Of a stretch of DNA of 64,000 nt, positions 54,484-64,000 are shown piece after piece. This stretch comes from Anastatus disparis (taxonomy: Eukaryota; Arthropoda; Insecta; Hymenoptera; Eupelmidae). The stretch is taken from contig JAFFSR010000301.1 of the NCBI GenBank assembly GCA_017163975.1, positions 2,895,001-2,959,000 of the forward strand, read 5' to 3'. The notes under the pieces were generated by a model. It saw only the letters and a program-made list of their open reading frames with translations. It had not been told where the DNA came from and did not search any database. A program made the translations under genes and the position numbers. Within the stretch, counting starts at the first letter, position 1; each line of letters opens with the position of its first letter.

Positions 54484-56009
54484 TTAATTTGTTGTTATTT
54501 CCCTGGGGAGGTAAACTGTGTAGTAAATATTGGTGGAGTTTATGTACATTTCTTCTTGTTCTTGGGTGAGTACTGATGGTATTTCTTTCTGGATTTCCAC
54601 AATGTTCCTTTGTAGTATGTACTTTTTGTTCTTTTTGATGATCCACATTATTCCAATGCTAGTGGTTAACAGAAGAGATATTATAGAGATGATTTTGTAT
54701 ATTAGGTTATCAAATTTGTTTGTGGTTATTATAGTGTCCTTTTCTATTGCCATGGTCACGGCCTTGGTATAGTGGAAATATTGTTTGATTTTATTTGTGC
54801 TTGGTGATGCTGTTAGTAATGTGTCTCTTGTTGACGCTTGACATCCGAACGGGAGTTCGATTATACCTATTCCTGTTATTTCGATGTTTTCTTCTTGATT
54901 ATTATCACAAGCTATACAGAGTTTTTCCCTGTCTGAGACTGAGAAGATCCTAGCGTTTGTGTTCTGTAGGTGTCTCCCCGTGTTGTTAAAGTTTCGTATT
55001 GTTTTTGTGTTACACTCCTTCGTAGGTTTGTTAAGAAGGAGCTGGGTTTCGCATATTGTTTCCGAGTTAGTCTTCCTAGGAGTATTGCAATATGTTGCTT
55101 CTTTCATCCTCACACAGCTGGTTATTTCCTCTTCTGAGTAAAATATTGCTATGTAATTTTCTTGTGGTATTATGACTGTAGAGGTAGCTGGTGCAGGGAC
55201 AGGATATGAACGATAGAGCGTGAAACTGTCTTCTGCGTAGAGTGGGACGTTAATTTCAATGTACACGTCATCATTTGACCTTTTCGCTATACATGATATC
55301 GTTTTATAAAAGTTGATTGAGAATGGTTGGGGCATAGCGTGCGTGGTGTTTGGTTTCAATTTTATGTATTGAAATATATTGTTTATCGTTTGAGTTGTAA
55401 ATAGGTTTTGGTTTGCGCTGATTCTATAGTTTCCAGTATTAGTTTATATAGATCGATATGTAATATTAAGAACTCTCTTATTTTGTCTAGCTTTGGCTGG
55501 ATTAAGAGTACATAATCAGTGATTGTGTAAGCAAGGTTATCGTTCCTTCTGAACTTGACGGAGTTTTGAATATCTTGGAGTTCCTTTGCTATTTTTCGAG
55601 ATCTCGTAAGTTCCGTGTCTATGTTGTTGGTGACTGTTGTAGGAGTTTCATCAGCTGCACGTGGTAGGGCTAATTGACTTATGGTTGATATCAATATATT
55701 AGCTTGATCGAGAAGTCTTACGATATCTCTTGTTTATGAATAATACAGTTGGCATATTGGAATGGTTCTGTTGCATGTTTTAGTTAAGTCATCTATTTCC
55801 TTTTGTGTTTTGATGATTCCGTGGTTAATTTCGTTGAAGTTGAATTTTACGGTGCCGGTCCACTGGTTGTTTTGGTGTAATACAGGTCCAATGTATTGGA
55901 AGTATATGCCTGGGTTCGTTGTTAGGTACGTTATTGAAACTTTGTTAATCCTGGAATACGCTATGTGTATCATAATTGCTGTTACCCAAATTTTTACTAG
56001 GGTAGTCAT
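54484..56009 (-). pseudogene. env: Env-like glycoprotein 2, with stop and frameshift
   Basis: Starting at the ATG at 56009, which overlaps the env1 stop as ATGA, there is a hydrophobic start (LVKIWVTAIMIHIAYS) and TTNPGIYFQYIG. A TAA at 55734-55736 interrupts the frame; a helical region follows to 55383; then a frameshift leads to 55359-54484 with a Cys-rich part (CETQLLL, CIACDN, GIGIIELPFGC), a membrane segment (IISIISLLLTTSIGIMWII) and a charged tail. The CE..LL, GxGxxxL..C pattern is shared with env1 and env3, so they are homologous but strongly diverged. No cleavage site or LFG motif is present. It is defective. Confidence 0.7.
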
Positions 56010-58673
56010 TTTGGTCTTCTAAGCTCCTTCCTGTAATAGCTGAGGGGGAGAGTGTTAAAGTTAATTCTCATCGTCTGTATAAGTTTCTGGTTCATTTGAT
56101 GGTAGTGAGTTATGATGTGCTCGTGGTGAAGCTCTGGGCATGTGGTAAATATGGGTGGATTTTCTATTACGTTTATAGGTCGTAGAACATTGAGAGTATA
56201 ATCGTCGGAATTCGGTTGTGGATTCTGTTCGTGAAGACGATTTTTGTTACATCTAAGGCAGCCTATTATTAGTAGTATAATTACTACTATTACTATTAAC
56301 GTATTTAATCCTATTGTTTCGTACGAAACGTAGTTTGTGAATTTTTCATTGTTTGTTTCCGTTATAATTTTATCATATTTATTTTGTATCTCGTCCAGTT
56401 TCAAATCTGGCTCTAGTTGTCCAACGGCACCCCTTAGTGATAGGAATGGTAAGGACTCGTTGAGTGTAGATATTTCTCTGAAGATATTTCCGTCTATTTT
56501 CGTGATATTTAAATGGATTTGTGGTAGGTATAGAAATTCTACGGATGTTCCTAATGTTTTTAGTCCTGTGAGCGTTACGTGGTTGTGCCTGGCTGAACAT
56601 CTGGGTCTTAACTGTATTATTCCGACTGCTGATATTTCTATGATCTCGTGCCCTTGTCCTAGACATAGTATTTGTACTATGTTTGGGCCGTGGACTGAGT
56701 AGAGCCATCCATCTATTGATTCTAGGTGTATCCAATGAGGTTTGTATTTATTCATCACACTTACTGGATATTCATCGAAGACTTTGTTACTTGGTTGATT
56801 TAGAAGTAAGTATTCACATGCTGGATCGTTGTTTGCGTCGAATATCGGTGCGTTATTAGTGCATATTCTATAATGTAATGCATGTTTGCATGATTTTAGA
56901 TCTGAGTCGGATAAGAGACTGTAGGATCTTTTATCATTACTCAATGAGATATATTGAGCTTAGGGAGTGATAAATGCTGTGACTAGGTGGTCATCTTGTT
57001 GTTGTGCGATTGGTACCGGATGTAATTTGTATAATTCGGTAGGAAATTTATTTAGCATAGGTACACTGATCTCTATCAGGAATTTGGTATTTCTAAATCC
57101 TAGTCGAACGGTCGCTATTTCTGTTAATTTTTCCATTCGTGCGTGAGTGATAGGGATAGGAAATTCGTGTTCAGGGTGTAAGTCGGTTATTTGCCTAATG
57201 ACTTGTAGGTTAACAGTAGTCATTGATGATGGGTGCACATGACCAATTCTTACGGCGTGTACGATATCCTTTAGTGTTCTAAAAGTCTCTTTGTATTGGT
57301 TAAGCGCGGTTTCTATGTAGTTTATCGTACCTGAGAAGTTTTCCATAATTTTAGCGTAATTAGCTACTTCGTTTATTTTTTCGAAATCTTTGATTGCTTT
57401 TAAATAAAGTCCGTAGGTTTTATAAATGTAATCCTTATTTTCGTTGATTTGGTTAGCCATTGAGGCTAACCTATGTTGGACTATGTGTGTTCCTTCCGTT
57501 GCGATTTTGGCTATTTCTTTTTGTCCATTAAATAATTCGTTAATTTGTTTTTCATATATTTCTCCGTCATCCGTGGAAAGAGTTCCGAAGAGTGATCTGT
57601 TGATGCTGCCTATGAATCCAAAGAGGACACTCCTTTTCTTCATGATCTTGATGAAACTTTGGGATAAGTATTGAGGTACCAAAATATGAGTAAAGTCACA
57701 GCGGTACGGTCTAACGCTTCGAAAAATTGAAGTTATGGACGATTATAGTCTTATTTTTAGAAGAATATAAAAAAAGAACTTCTAATTAAAGTGTGAATAA
57801 TTTTGTTTGAAAATGTCTTTAATAAATCTATAATAACTGAAATGAAAGCAGAGAAAGCAAGCTTTAATTTGTTAGTTTCCGAATTGAAAAATAATAATTA
57901 GAACTAAAGTTATGCTTGTTTAAAGTTAAGCAGTAAAAGAGTACTGAAAATAGTCTAAATTTTGAAGGATGGTGATTTTTAGTACTCTTTAGCTGCTTAA
58001 CTTTAAACAAGCATAACTTTAGTTCTAATTATTATTTTTCAATTCGGAAACTAGCAAATTAAAGCTTGCTTTCTCTGCTTTTATTTTAGTTATTGTAGAT
58101 TTATAAAAGACATTTTCAGACAAAATTATTCACATTCTAATTAGAAGTTTTTTTTTCATATTTTTCTAAAAATAAAACTATAATCGTCCATAACTTCAAT
58201 TTTTCGAAGCGTTAGACCGTACCGCTGTAGCTTTACTCATATTTTGGTACCTAAATACTTATCCCAAAGTTCCATTAAGATCTGTGATCCGCAACTCAGA
58301 CACCCTTCTGGTCAGTTTCCATGGGTTTCACTTCGTTCATCGCATCAATTAGTTCTTCATGGATTTGGGTTATTAGCTTGTTTTTTTCTTTTAAAACGTA
58401 CATTCTCTTCACCATCGGATCACAAACTTCAGGGTATTTTTTTCCGTGGGAACATTGGTGTATAAGTCCTTGAAGCGTGTCTTCTATAAAGGTTGCATTA
58501 TAATGTAATGATTTCATATTTATAAAGACTACTATTTTCCAATTTGCTTCAGTATATCGTATGTCCTGTAGCTTTTCATAATATATTCCTGGGTTATTTG
58601 TCAATTGTTGTATAGCGTAGTTGTTGTCGATGGCAGATGCAACTGAGGCTAAGGCTAAAACAGGAATCCACAT
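56006..58673 (-). pseudogene. env: Env-like glycoprotein 1, with furin-like site and fusion peptide, interrupted
   Basis: The ATG at 58673 gives a signal peptide MWIPVLALASVASA; the frame then has NNPGIYYE and ends in an insertion at 58282. After the insertion (57645) comes KKR followed by SVLFGFIGSINRSLFGTL, the cleavage site and fusion-peptide pattern of errantivirus/baculovirus-F-like Env. The helical stalk region runs to a TAA at 56960, then CEYLLL, GWLYS, GIIQLRPRC and a membrane anchor (LNTLIVIVVIILLIIGCL) with a cytoplasmic tail to 56006. In life it would fuse viral and cell membranes. The ATG is directly preceded by ttttgtttcag, a splice-acceptor sequence. This copy is inactivated by the insertion and the stop. 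Confidence 0.8.
57645..58282. mobile_element. 638-bp long palindrome inserted in env1
   Basis: Both arms of about 310 bp are inverse complements (about 93% identical by eye), starting GATCTTGATGAAACTTTGGG and meeting near 57960-57985. It separates the N-terminal part of env1 from its cleavage site. No ORF is inside. The GATC at both ends may be the target duplication or part of the terminal repeat. Confidence 0.8.
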
Positions 58674-58688
58674 CTGAAACAAAACGTT
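58674..58688 (-). promoter_or_regulatory. Candidate splice acceptor at env1 start
   Basis: On the minus strand aacgttttgtttcag ends exactly before the ATG at 58673. Errantivirus env genes are expressed from spliced RNA, which fits. Confidence 0.5.
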
Positions 58689-60029
58689 CTATTGGTGGTG
58701 AGCAGGTTTAATCTTGTCTAAGTGTTTTAATAGACGTTTCCCCGTTTCGTCTTCTAGGACAACATTGTGTTTTTCTAAAAGATCTATTATTTTGTAAGGA
58801 CCCTTGTGTGTCTTATCAAGTTTATTTTGTCGGGGTTCTTTAATTGCGTATACCAGATCGCCTGGTTTGTAAGGGTGTGTTTTAGCCCTTCTGTCGTAAT
58901 ATTGTTTGTTTCTGTGTTTTGAGGATACCAGAGATTCTGACGTCATTTTCCTAGTATCGTGTAATCTGTTGATAAGTTCTGCCATATAGGAAGAGTAAGT
59001 GTCAACCTTGTCCATGGGCAGTGAACTTGGTGTTCTTGCTGGTTTACCAAAGATTAGTTCGAAAGGTGTAAATCCGGTTGATTCGTGTATGCTTGTATTG
59101 TATGAGAACATGGCGAATGGTACTACCTTGTCCCAATCCTCGTATTTTTCTATGTATTGTCGGATGTATTCTGTCAGTACAATATGGCTTCTTTCAAGTG
59201 ATCCATTTGATTGCGGATGATGTCCGGAAGTTGTGACTTGTTGAATCTTGAATATTTTTGCTGGTTGGTGCATAACGTTTCCGATGAGAGCCGGTGCTTT
59301 GTCGGATAAAATGCCGCGTGGTGAGCCATAAAGAGATATTACGTGTCTGGCTAAAGCATCTGCAATGGTTTCAGCTTGAGTGTTCTTAACAGGAACAGCT
59401 ATGCAATACTTGGTTAAATTGTCCTGTATAGTTAATATGTGTCGGTTACCATCTGGGGTGACTGGTAGAGGTCCTACAGTGTCGATCGATATCTTGTCAA
59501 ATGGGTCAATGGGTGTATCCGTGATAATCATTGGTTCTCTATTTTTGACTCGTACTAATTTTAGTTCCTGACACTGTTGGCAGGTCCTTACGTACTCTGT
59601 TACGTCTTCTTTTATTCCATTCCAAAAGAATTTTTCTCTGATTCTCCTGTATGTTTTTGTTACTCCTTTATGGCCTCCTACCATACTCGAGTGAAATTCT
59701 TCAATAATTCGTCCCCTCATGTCGTCTGGGGGTATAGTGGTTGATCCGTAGCAAATAAAGATTTTGCAGTCGCAGTGGTTTAATGATTCCTTTAGTATTT
59801 GCAGAAAAGTTGAAAATGATATTTTGTCAATTAAGTTGTTCTGTTTAGAGATACGTAAAGTTTTGATGTCGTACTCCTTTATGCACTCTGCTAGGTATTT
59901 GAGTGTATTTCGGAGTTCTTGTTCTGAAAAGACTTCGAAGTGTCCATTGGTGAGAACGGCGTTTAGTAAATATGTCCTGGTTCTTGGTGTTACTAATACT
60001 TGTCCTTGTTTTGGTTTTAATTTCTTCAT
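58689..60029 (-). CDS. pol: Integrase, intact 446-codon frame
   Basis: The frame has an N-terminal extension, the HHCC zinc domain (HSSMVGGHKG and CQQC at about residues 112-150), the catalytic core with D in ISIDTVGPLP, D in GILSDKAPAL and E in NGSLERSH with 35 residues between the last two, and a GPY/F-type module (HKGPYKIIDLLEKHNVVL) near the C-terminus. These are the features of Gypsy-type integrases, which insert cDNA into chromosomes. It follows a stop directly (TAA then ATG at 60032-60027), which is probably a lesion in a longer pol. The env1 start lies 16 nt downstream of its stop codon. Confidence 0.9.
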   Translation of the reverse strand: MKKLKPKQGQVLVTPRTRTYLLNAVLTNGHFEVFSEQELRNTLKYLAECIKEYDIKTLRISKQNNLIDKISFSTFLQILKESLNHCDCKIFICYGSTTIPPDDMRGRIIEEFHSSMVGGHKGVTKTYRRIREKFFWNGIKEDVTEYVRTCQQCQELKLVRVKNREPMIITDTPIDPFDKISIDTVGPLPVTPDGNRHILTIQDNLTKYCIAVPVKNTQAETIADALARHVISLYGSPRGILSDKAPALIGNVMHQPAKIFKIQQVTTSGHHPQSNGSLERSHIVLTEYIRQYIEKYEDWDKVVPFAMFSYNTSIHESTGFTPFELIFGKPARTPSSLPMDKVDTYSSYMAELINRLHDTRKMTSESLVSSKHRNKQYYDRRAKTHPYKPGDLVYAIKEPRQNKLDKTHKGPYKIIDLLEKHNVVLEDETGKRLLKHLDKIKPAHHQ

Positions 60030-60402
60030 TTAATGCTTGTCCAACTGGTTTAGGTCTATTAATAATTTTGCCACTGGTGTGGTGAATTCGCAATCCGCAG
60101 ATATAAAGTGAAGTAAATTATCCTTTTCATGTGTGAGGCTCTCATTTATCAGCCTGATTTGTAGCACACTATTTGGTGTTTTCATGAATTCAGGATAGAA
60201 TAATTCTGGAGATATGGTATCAAATATCTTGGGAGGGGTATAGTGAATTTCTTCATTTCCTTCCGTTGAGGAATCGTCAGTACTACTATCTTCTATGATA
60301 GGATGTAACCCATTTCTGTGACATGATTGGTTATTGGAGTTGCTTAGTTCATGGTCCACTGGAGTAGAGCGAGCTATGGGTCGAGGCCTATGGCTTGTTT
60401 CG
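60030..60402 (-). pseudogene. pol: Pol linker, second part before integrase
   Basis: Frame with EDSSTDDSSTEGNEE and ending at TAA 60030, in the integrase frame. It continues the linker after a frameshift near 60400. Ser/Asp-rich start, then DTISPELFYPEF. No domain recognised. Confidence 0.55.
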
Positions 60403-61236
60403 TTCCATCAGTACTCGTCGACTGATGCAGTCTTCGGAGTTTGAGCTCTTCCGAAGGACTGACTCGATTATGTTTTGTTTTGTTGGCATGGTTTCTTCTT
60501 CGTCATTTGTTTGTTCGTCTTGTGATGAGGTCTGTTTGGTTATGTGTGGTCCTTGCGGTACCAAACTTGAGAATCCGCTAAATCGTTTACGTGGCACTGG
60601 GGGTACTTTATTCGAGTCTGATTCTTCGTTAGTCTCGAACGTTACTTTTTTTGTATATTTTATTGGTCTTATTGGTTTGGGTACATTATCGTTTGAGGAC
60701 GTGGATGGTATAGGGACAGAGGGAGCGTTGTTCTGTAGGAGCGAGCCCGAACTTACTGGCTGTTTATGGTTCGAATCGGTAACTTTTGGAACTTGTTGGG
60801 CAGGTTTTTGCGGAGCTGGTTTTGTTGGTGGTGGCTCTGAATGACTACGTTTTTCGTTTGGACGTAAAGCTCGAGCAGGAATTGGTTCCTCGCGTGCACG
60901 TCGGTTCCTAACTCGATCAGCGATGGTTGCACCTGTAGTGGTCGATGTCGATAATTGATCTGGAGGCTTATTCTTAACTCCAGGTGGTCGTCCTCGTGGT
61001 TTCGGGGGCGCTGGGGCCTTGCATTTGGCAGGTAAACTCGTAGGTAATGATATTGCTTCTTCTGGTATCGGGTTCCTAGATAATGCATCAGCATTGACAT
61101 TTAGTCTACCAGGTTTGTGGAGAAACTTGTATTCGTACTCTCTTAATCGAGTTCTCCATCTTATTAACCGTTGAATTGGTGGTTTTACTGAATCCATCCA
61201 TTTGAGTGGTTCATGGTCGCTTACGAGCGTGAATTG
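60388..61236 (-). pseudogene. pol: Pol: end of RNase H and long Pro-rich linker with AT-hook-like motif
   Basis: The frame starts after a TGA at 61237 with FTLVSDHEPLKW and ends the RNase H with LHKPGRLNVNADALSR. It is followed by about 220 residues rich in Pro, Lys, Ser and Thr, including KPRGRPPGVKNKPP, whose RGRP core is that of an AT-hook. A basic/acidic mix follows to a stop at 60388. Gypsy pols usually have only a short linker here. A DNA-binding or nuclear-targeting role is inference. Confidence 0.7.
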
Positions 61237-62316
61237 TCATCCGTAGAGGTATGGACAAAAATGTAAAACAGCGTATATTATGGCCAAACATTCCTTTTCG
61301 GTTGTTGTATAATTCCTTTCTGCTGGTTTCATCATTAGCGACATGTGTGCTATCGGTCGATCTTGGCCAATTGCTCCTTGGCTCAATACTGCACCCACGG
61401 CATAATCAGATGCGTCAGTGGTAAGTATAAAAGGTTTTTCAAAATCTGGGTGTTGAAGGACTGGCGCAATGCATAATGCATTTTTCAGATCCTCGAAGCT
61501 TTTTTCATGTTTCTCTGTCCATTCGAAAGGGACAGTCTTCTTTAGGAGGTCCGAGAGGGGTCTTGCCCTTGCTGAGAATCCTTCTATGAATCGTCTGTAA
61601 TATCCAGCAAGTTCCAAAAATTGCCTTATGTTTGTTTGATTTTTGGGCTTTGGAAAATTTCTAACGGCCATCGTCTTTTTTGGATTAGGTTTAACTCCTT
61701 CTTCTGAGATAATGTGACCTAGGTATTTAACTTCTGTGCGTAAAAATTCGCATTTGTCTGGTTGTAATGAAAGTTTAGTGTCAAGGAGTCGATTAAAGAG
61801 GCGTCGTACCTTTTTCTCGTGTTCTACCAAGTTTGAGGCAAAGATGATAACGTCATCCGGGTAAACTAATAGTTCTGAGTCCTGTAAACCTAGCAAAACT
61901 AGGTTCATGAGCCTTTGGAAGGTCGCGGGAGCCGAGCGAAGGCCGAAAGGCATACTAACGTAATGGTAGTGCCCTGTTGCAGAGCTAAAAGCAGTTTTGT
62001 GCCGGTCTGCTTCGTTAACTTCAATTTGGTGGAAGCCTGAAGCTAGATCGAAGATGGAAAAGTATTTTGCTTCACCGAGACAAACCAGGATTTCTGTTAT
62101 GTTTGGGAGGGGGTGCGCGTCATCAACCGTCTTTTTGTTGAGGGCTCTGTAGTCGATTATCATCCGCCATCTTTTATTTCCCCTTGAGTCGTTCTTCTTT
62201 GGTACAATCCACAAAGGTGAATTGTATGGTGACTTTGAATTTTCGATTATTCCATCATTCAGTAGTTTTGTTACTTGATACTGTATTTCTTCTCTGTGGA
62301 TCGTAGGGTATCTGTA
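61237..62316 (-). pseudogene. pol: Reverse transcriptase and RNase H, retroviral
   Basis: After a TAG at 62317 the frame reads the RT: SPYNSPLWIVPKKN, RWRMIIDYRALNKKTV, FSIFDLASGFHQIEV, FGLRSAPATFQRLMN and the catalytic box VYPDDVIIF, in which Pro replaces the usual Leu/Ile/Ala before DD. The connection follows with LGHIISEEGVKPNP, FLELAGYYRRFIEGF, and RNase H TTDASDYAVGAVLSQ and TTTEKECLAI. A TGA at 61237 replaces an Arg-like codon. Gypsy-type RT; broken by the stops, but the domain order is complete. Confidence 0.85.
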
Positions 62317-63200
62317 CTATTTAATAAATACAGGTACGTCGTCCTTTGTGGGGATACAATGTTTCAAAACGTCTGTAGCTGGTAATTTGTCTCCAGGCAG
62401 GTGAAATAATTGTGGAAAATCAGCGACTATTTTTAGAACATGTTCCCTTTCTTCTTCGTTTAGATGTTCCAAGCGTAAGCTGTCTAGGATCTTTTGGAGT
62501 CTTTCATTTGCAGAAAGGTCTATTTCTGAACCGTCGCTGTCGAAGAAATCTTCTGACTCCTCAAATTCATCGTATGCTTGTAATTCCTGTGGTGGAATTT
62601 CAATTTCGGCATCCTCTTCATAGGAGTTGATTGCCATAACGATGCATTTGTGGTTGTCGTTCTTTACTATGGCTTCTCCTATGAATATGTTGTCGGGGGT
62701 CTTTAGTCTAGGGATGTATCCGGTTTTTAAATCGGTTTTATGCAGATTTATTGCAATGGGTGTTTTGGATCGAGCCTGTAAAATATATTTTGTGGGTTTC
62801 CGTGCTCTATATTCGTAGTTTACGAATCTTACGGGGTGGATAGGTTGTGACGATGTTACCAGAGCGTTATGGTGGAAGGAGATTTCCGCTGATTCAGATT
62901 TTAAGAAGTTGACTCCTAGTATGCCTGCTGCTGGTGTGGGGAGATTTCCAGTTATAACTTGAAATCTTATGGGCTTATCGAAGAGGGTTATTTCTGTAGA
63001 ACCAGCGGTATTAAAAGAATCCGTGGTTATTCCTGTTATGGTCATTGCCTCATGGGCTACTATGACGGTTCTAGGTTGCAGAGCTCTTACATGGATAAGA
63101 TTTATTTCTGCTCTTGTATCTATCAAGAATTCTGTTGGTGCTTTTAATTCTGGAGCTTGTAGTTTGATTACTGGTCCTGTTCCTCGATGACTGGGTCTTC
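62317..63200 (-). pseudogene. pol: Retroviral protease and pre-RT region
   Basis: The frame lies one base back (-1) from gag and overlaps its end. The active site reads LIDTRAEINLI, where DTGAE is expected, so the catalytic Gly is replaced by Arg. The flap and ILGVNF motif of a retropepsin follow. The frame ends in VPVFIK and TAG 62317. The protease would process Gag-Pol. The G to R change and the stop make it inactive. Confidence 0.75.
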
Positions 63201-64000
63201 TTGTAAGTCTGTTGCAGTTATAAATTTCACTGCAAGTGGACGCTCCTGAGGGGGCTTGCTCGTCGAGGCGTCCGTCTGACGAGCAGGCAATGAGTTTAAA
63301 GCCTCCTGTGATCTAGGCTGTTGGAACATTATAGGAAGGTATTGTGGTTGATAAGGTGGTATGTACGGATATGGATATGGATATGTCATTGATTGCATAT
63401 ACGGGTAGTGCATCGGAGGTATATTTCTTGTTGGAATGGGCTGAGGCGCTCCCGTCTCTGGGTAGGTACTTGTGGTCCTAGGGTTGTAAATTCTATTGTC
63501 TCTTCTATACTCATTCCTGTTGGAATAGTTATTGGTTCTTTCCGTATAGTTATTGGGGTATCTCCTGGCAGAGTAATCTGTAGGGCCTTGAGGTCTACTG
63601 TTGTTTCCTCTATAAGCATCGTTTCCGAATCTCCCTCTTTCGTCACGACTGGGTGAGTCAGAACGGTTATATGACCTATACGTCCGATCGTTTCCACCGG
63701 GTGATACGCTCCTTCTGTAAGAGTCGTTCTCGAATCTTCCTCTGTCATCGCGGCCAGGTGAGTCAGATCGATTGTAGAGTCCATACCCTTGTTCGTTCCT
63801 TGAGGGTGACTGTGGTCTCCATGGTGATTTGTTGTTGTCCTCTTAAAATTTTACTTGCCGAGTCCGTCGGTCGTTAAGTTGGTCTGCTTCGATAACGTGA
63901 AGGGAACCCTTCCTGTCATTTGAGGAGAGCATATCTCTCTCGATACGTTGGGCGATTCTAGTGCGAGTCCTTCGAGCATTACGGTCATATGGGGTACTTG
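63168..64000 (-). pseudogene. gag: Gag C-terminal part (5' end outside window)
   Basis: The frame running to the stop at 63168-63170 is basic: RSDSPGRDDRGRFENDSYRR is followed by a near repeat (RSDSPSRDERGRFGNDAYRG), then Asn/Arg-rich and Tyr/Pro-rich stretches (YPYPYPYIPPYQPQYLP). No CCHC zinc knuckle is seen; errantivirus-like Gags often lack one and use Arg-rich RNA-binding regions instead. A TAA at 63843-63845 breaks the frame. Alternative frames over 63386-63784 are shadows. Confidence 0.7.

Larger units (their letters stand above)
50161..64000 (-). mobile_element. Endogenous retrovirus (Gypsy/errantivirus-like), 3' 13.8 kb, minus strand
   Basis: From 64000 down to 50161 the minus strand reads gag C-terminus, protease, RT, RNase H, linker, integrase, three env-like genes, small Cys-rich ORFs, a purine tract and an 835-bp LTR. 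The 5' LTR and most of gag lie outside the window. The region is less AT-rich than its surroundings. In-frame stops and frameshifts in gag, pol and env, and a 638-bp insertion in env1, show that this copy is defective. The length is well above the 7-9 kb usual for insect errantiviruses, mainly because of the 7.5 kb between integrase and LTR. Confidence 0.85.

Noticed and set aside
60395..60844. 149-codon plus-strand frame, Cys/Gly-rich
   Set aside because: It is the shadow of the Pro-rich pol linker on the minus strand.
63386..63784. 132-codon minus-strand frame in Thr/Glu-rich composition
   Set aside because: The overlapping frame encodes the Arg-rich Gag repeats and continues to the Gag stop; the alternative has no such features.

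Overview
The window is AT-rich, intron-bearing animal DNA made almost entirely of transposable elements. The mix suggests an insect nuclear genome: a Penelope element with a GIY-YIG endonuclease, animal-type CACTA/EnSpm transposases, a Gypsy/errantivirus-like endogenous retrovirus, a non-LTR retrotransposon and a multi-exon DUF4806-type gene relic. Hymenoptera or another insect order with many DUF4806 copies would fit, but the species cannot be fixed from the sequence. There are no prokaryotic genes, tRNAs, rRNAs or CRISPR arrays.

Layout. 1-1.9 kb: short hypothetical ORF and a degenerate repeat. 2.0-4.7 kb: two Penelope copies head to head, the left one split by a 411-bp TTAA-flanked MITE. 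6.2-11.4 kb (+): a decayed Gypsy pol carrying at least five later insertions, most of them precisely delimited by target duplications. 12.3-20.4 kb: two EnSpm transposase copies on the minus strand, one split by a ~4-kb element built of nested tandem repeats. 21.35-23.9 kb: a TA-flanked 2.55-kb TIR element. 24.9-31.7 kb: a very large inverted repeat holding another repeat element and a MITE. 32.0-37.7 kb (+): a DUF4806 gene relic whose exon/intron structure can still be followed, with a CACTG-ended transposon inside exon 2. 38.1-39.8 kb: a third EnSpm copy. 41-48 kb: small repeats and a second copy of the 25.8-27.9 kb repeat element, broken by a non-LTR retrotransposon with a long open reverse transcriptase. 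48.3-50.2 kb: nested TIR elements.

The most notable region is 50,161-64,000 (minus strand). It is the 3' >13.8 kb of one endogenous retrovirus: gag C-terminus, protease, RT/RNase H, a long proline-rich linker with an AT-hook-like motif, an intact integrase ORF, three divergent tandem env-like genes, two to three small Cys-rich or acidic ORFs, a purine tract and an 835-bp 3' LTR. Only the first env keeps a furin-like site plus fusion peptide. Several downstream ORFs have a splice-acceptor-like sequence at or near their start codon, as if the provirus made several spliced mRNAs. This multi-env, accessory-gene layout is the best candidate here for an undescribed system. All its main genes except integrase carry stops, frameshifts or insertions, so this copy is defective.

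How the parts interact: most relationships are insertion histories. Many insertions can be removed on paper along their target duplications to give an uninterrupted frame in the host element, which gives a relative chronology and exact ends for several non-autonomous families.
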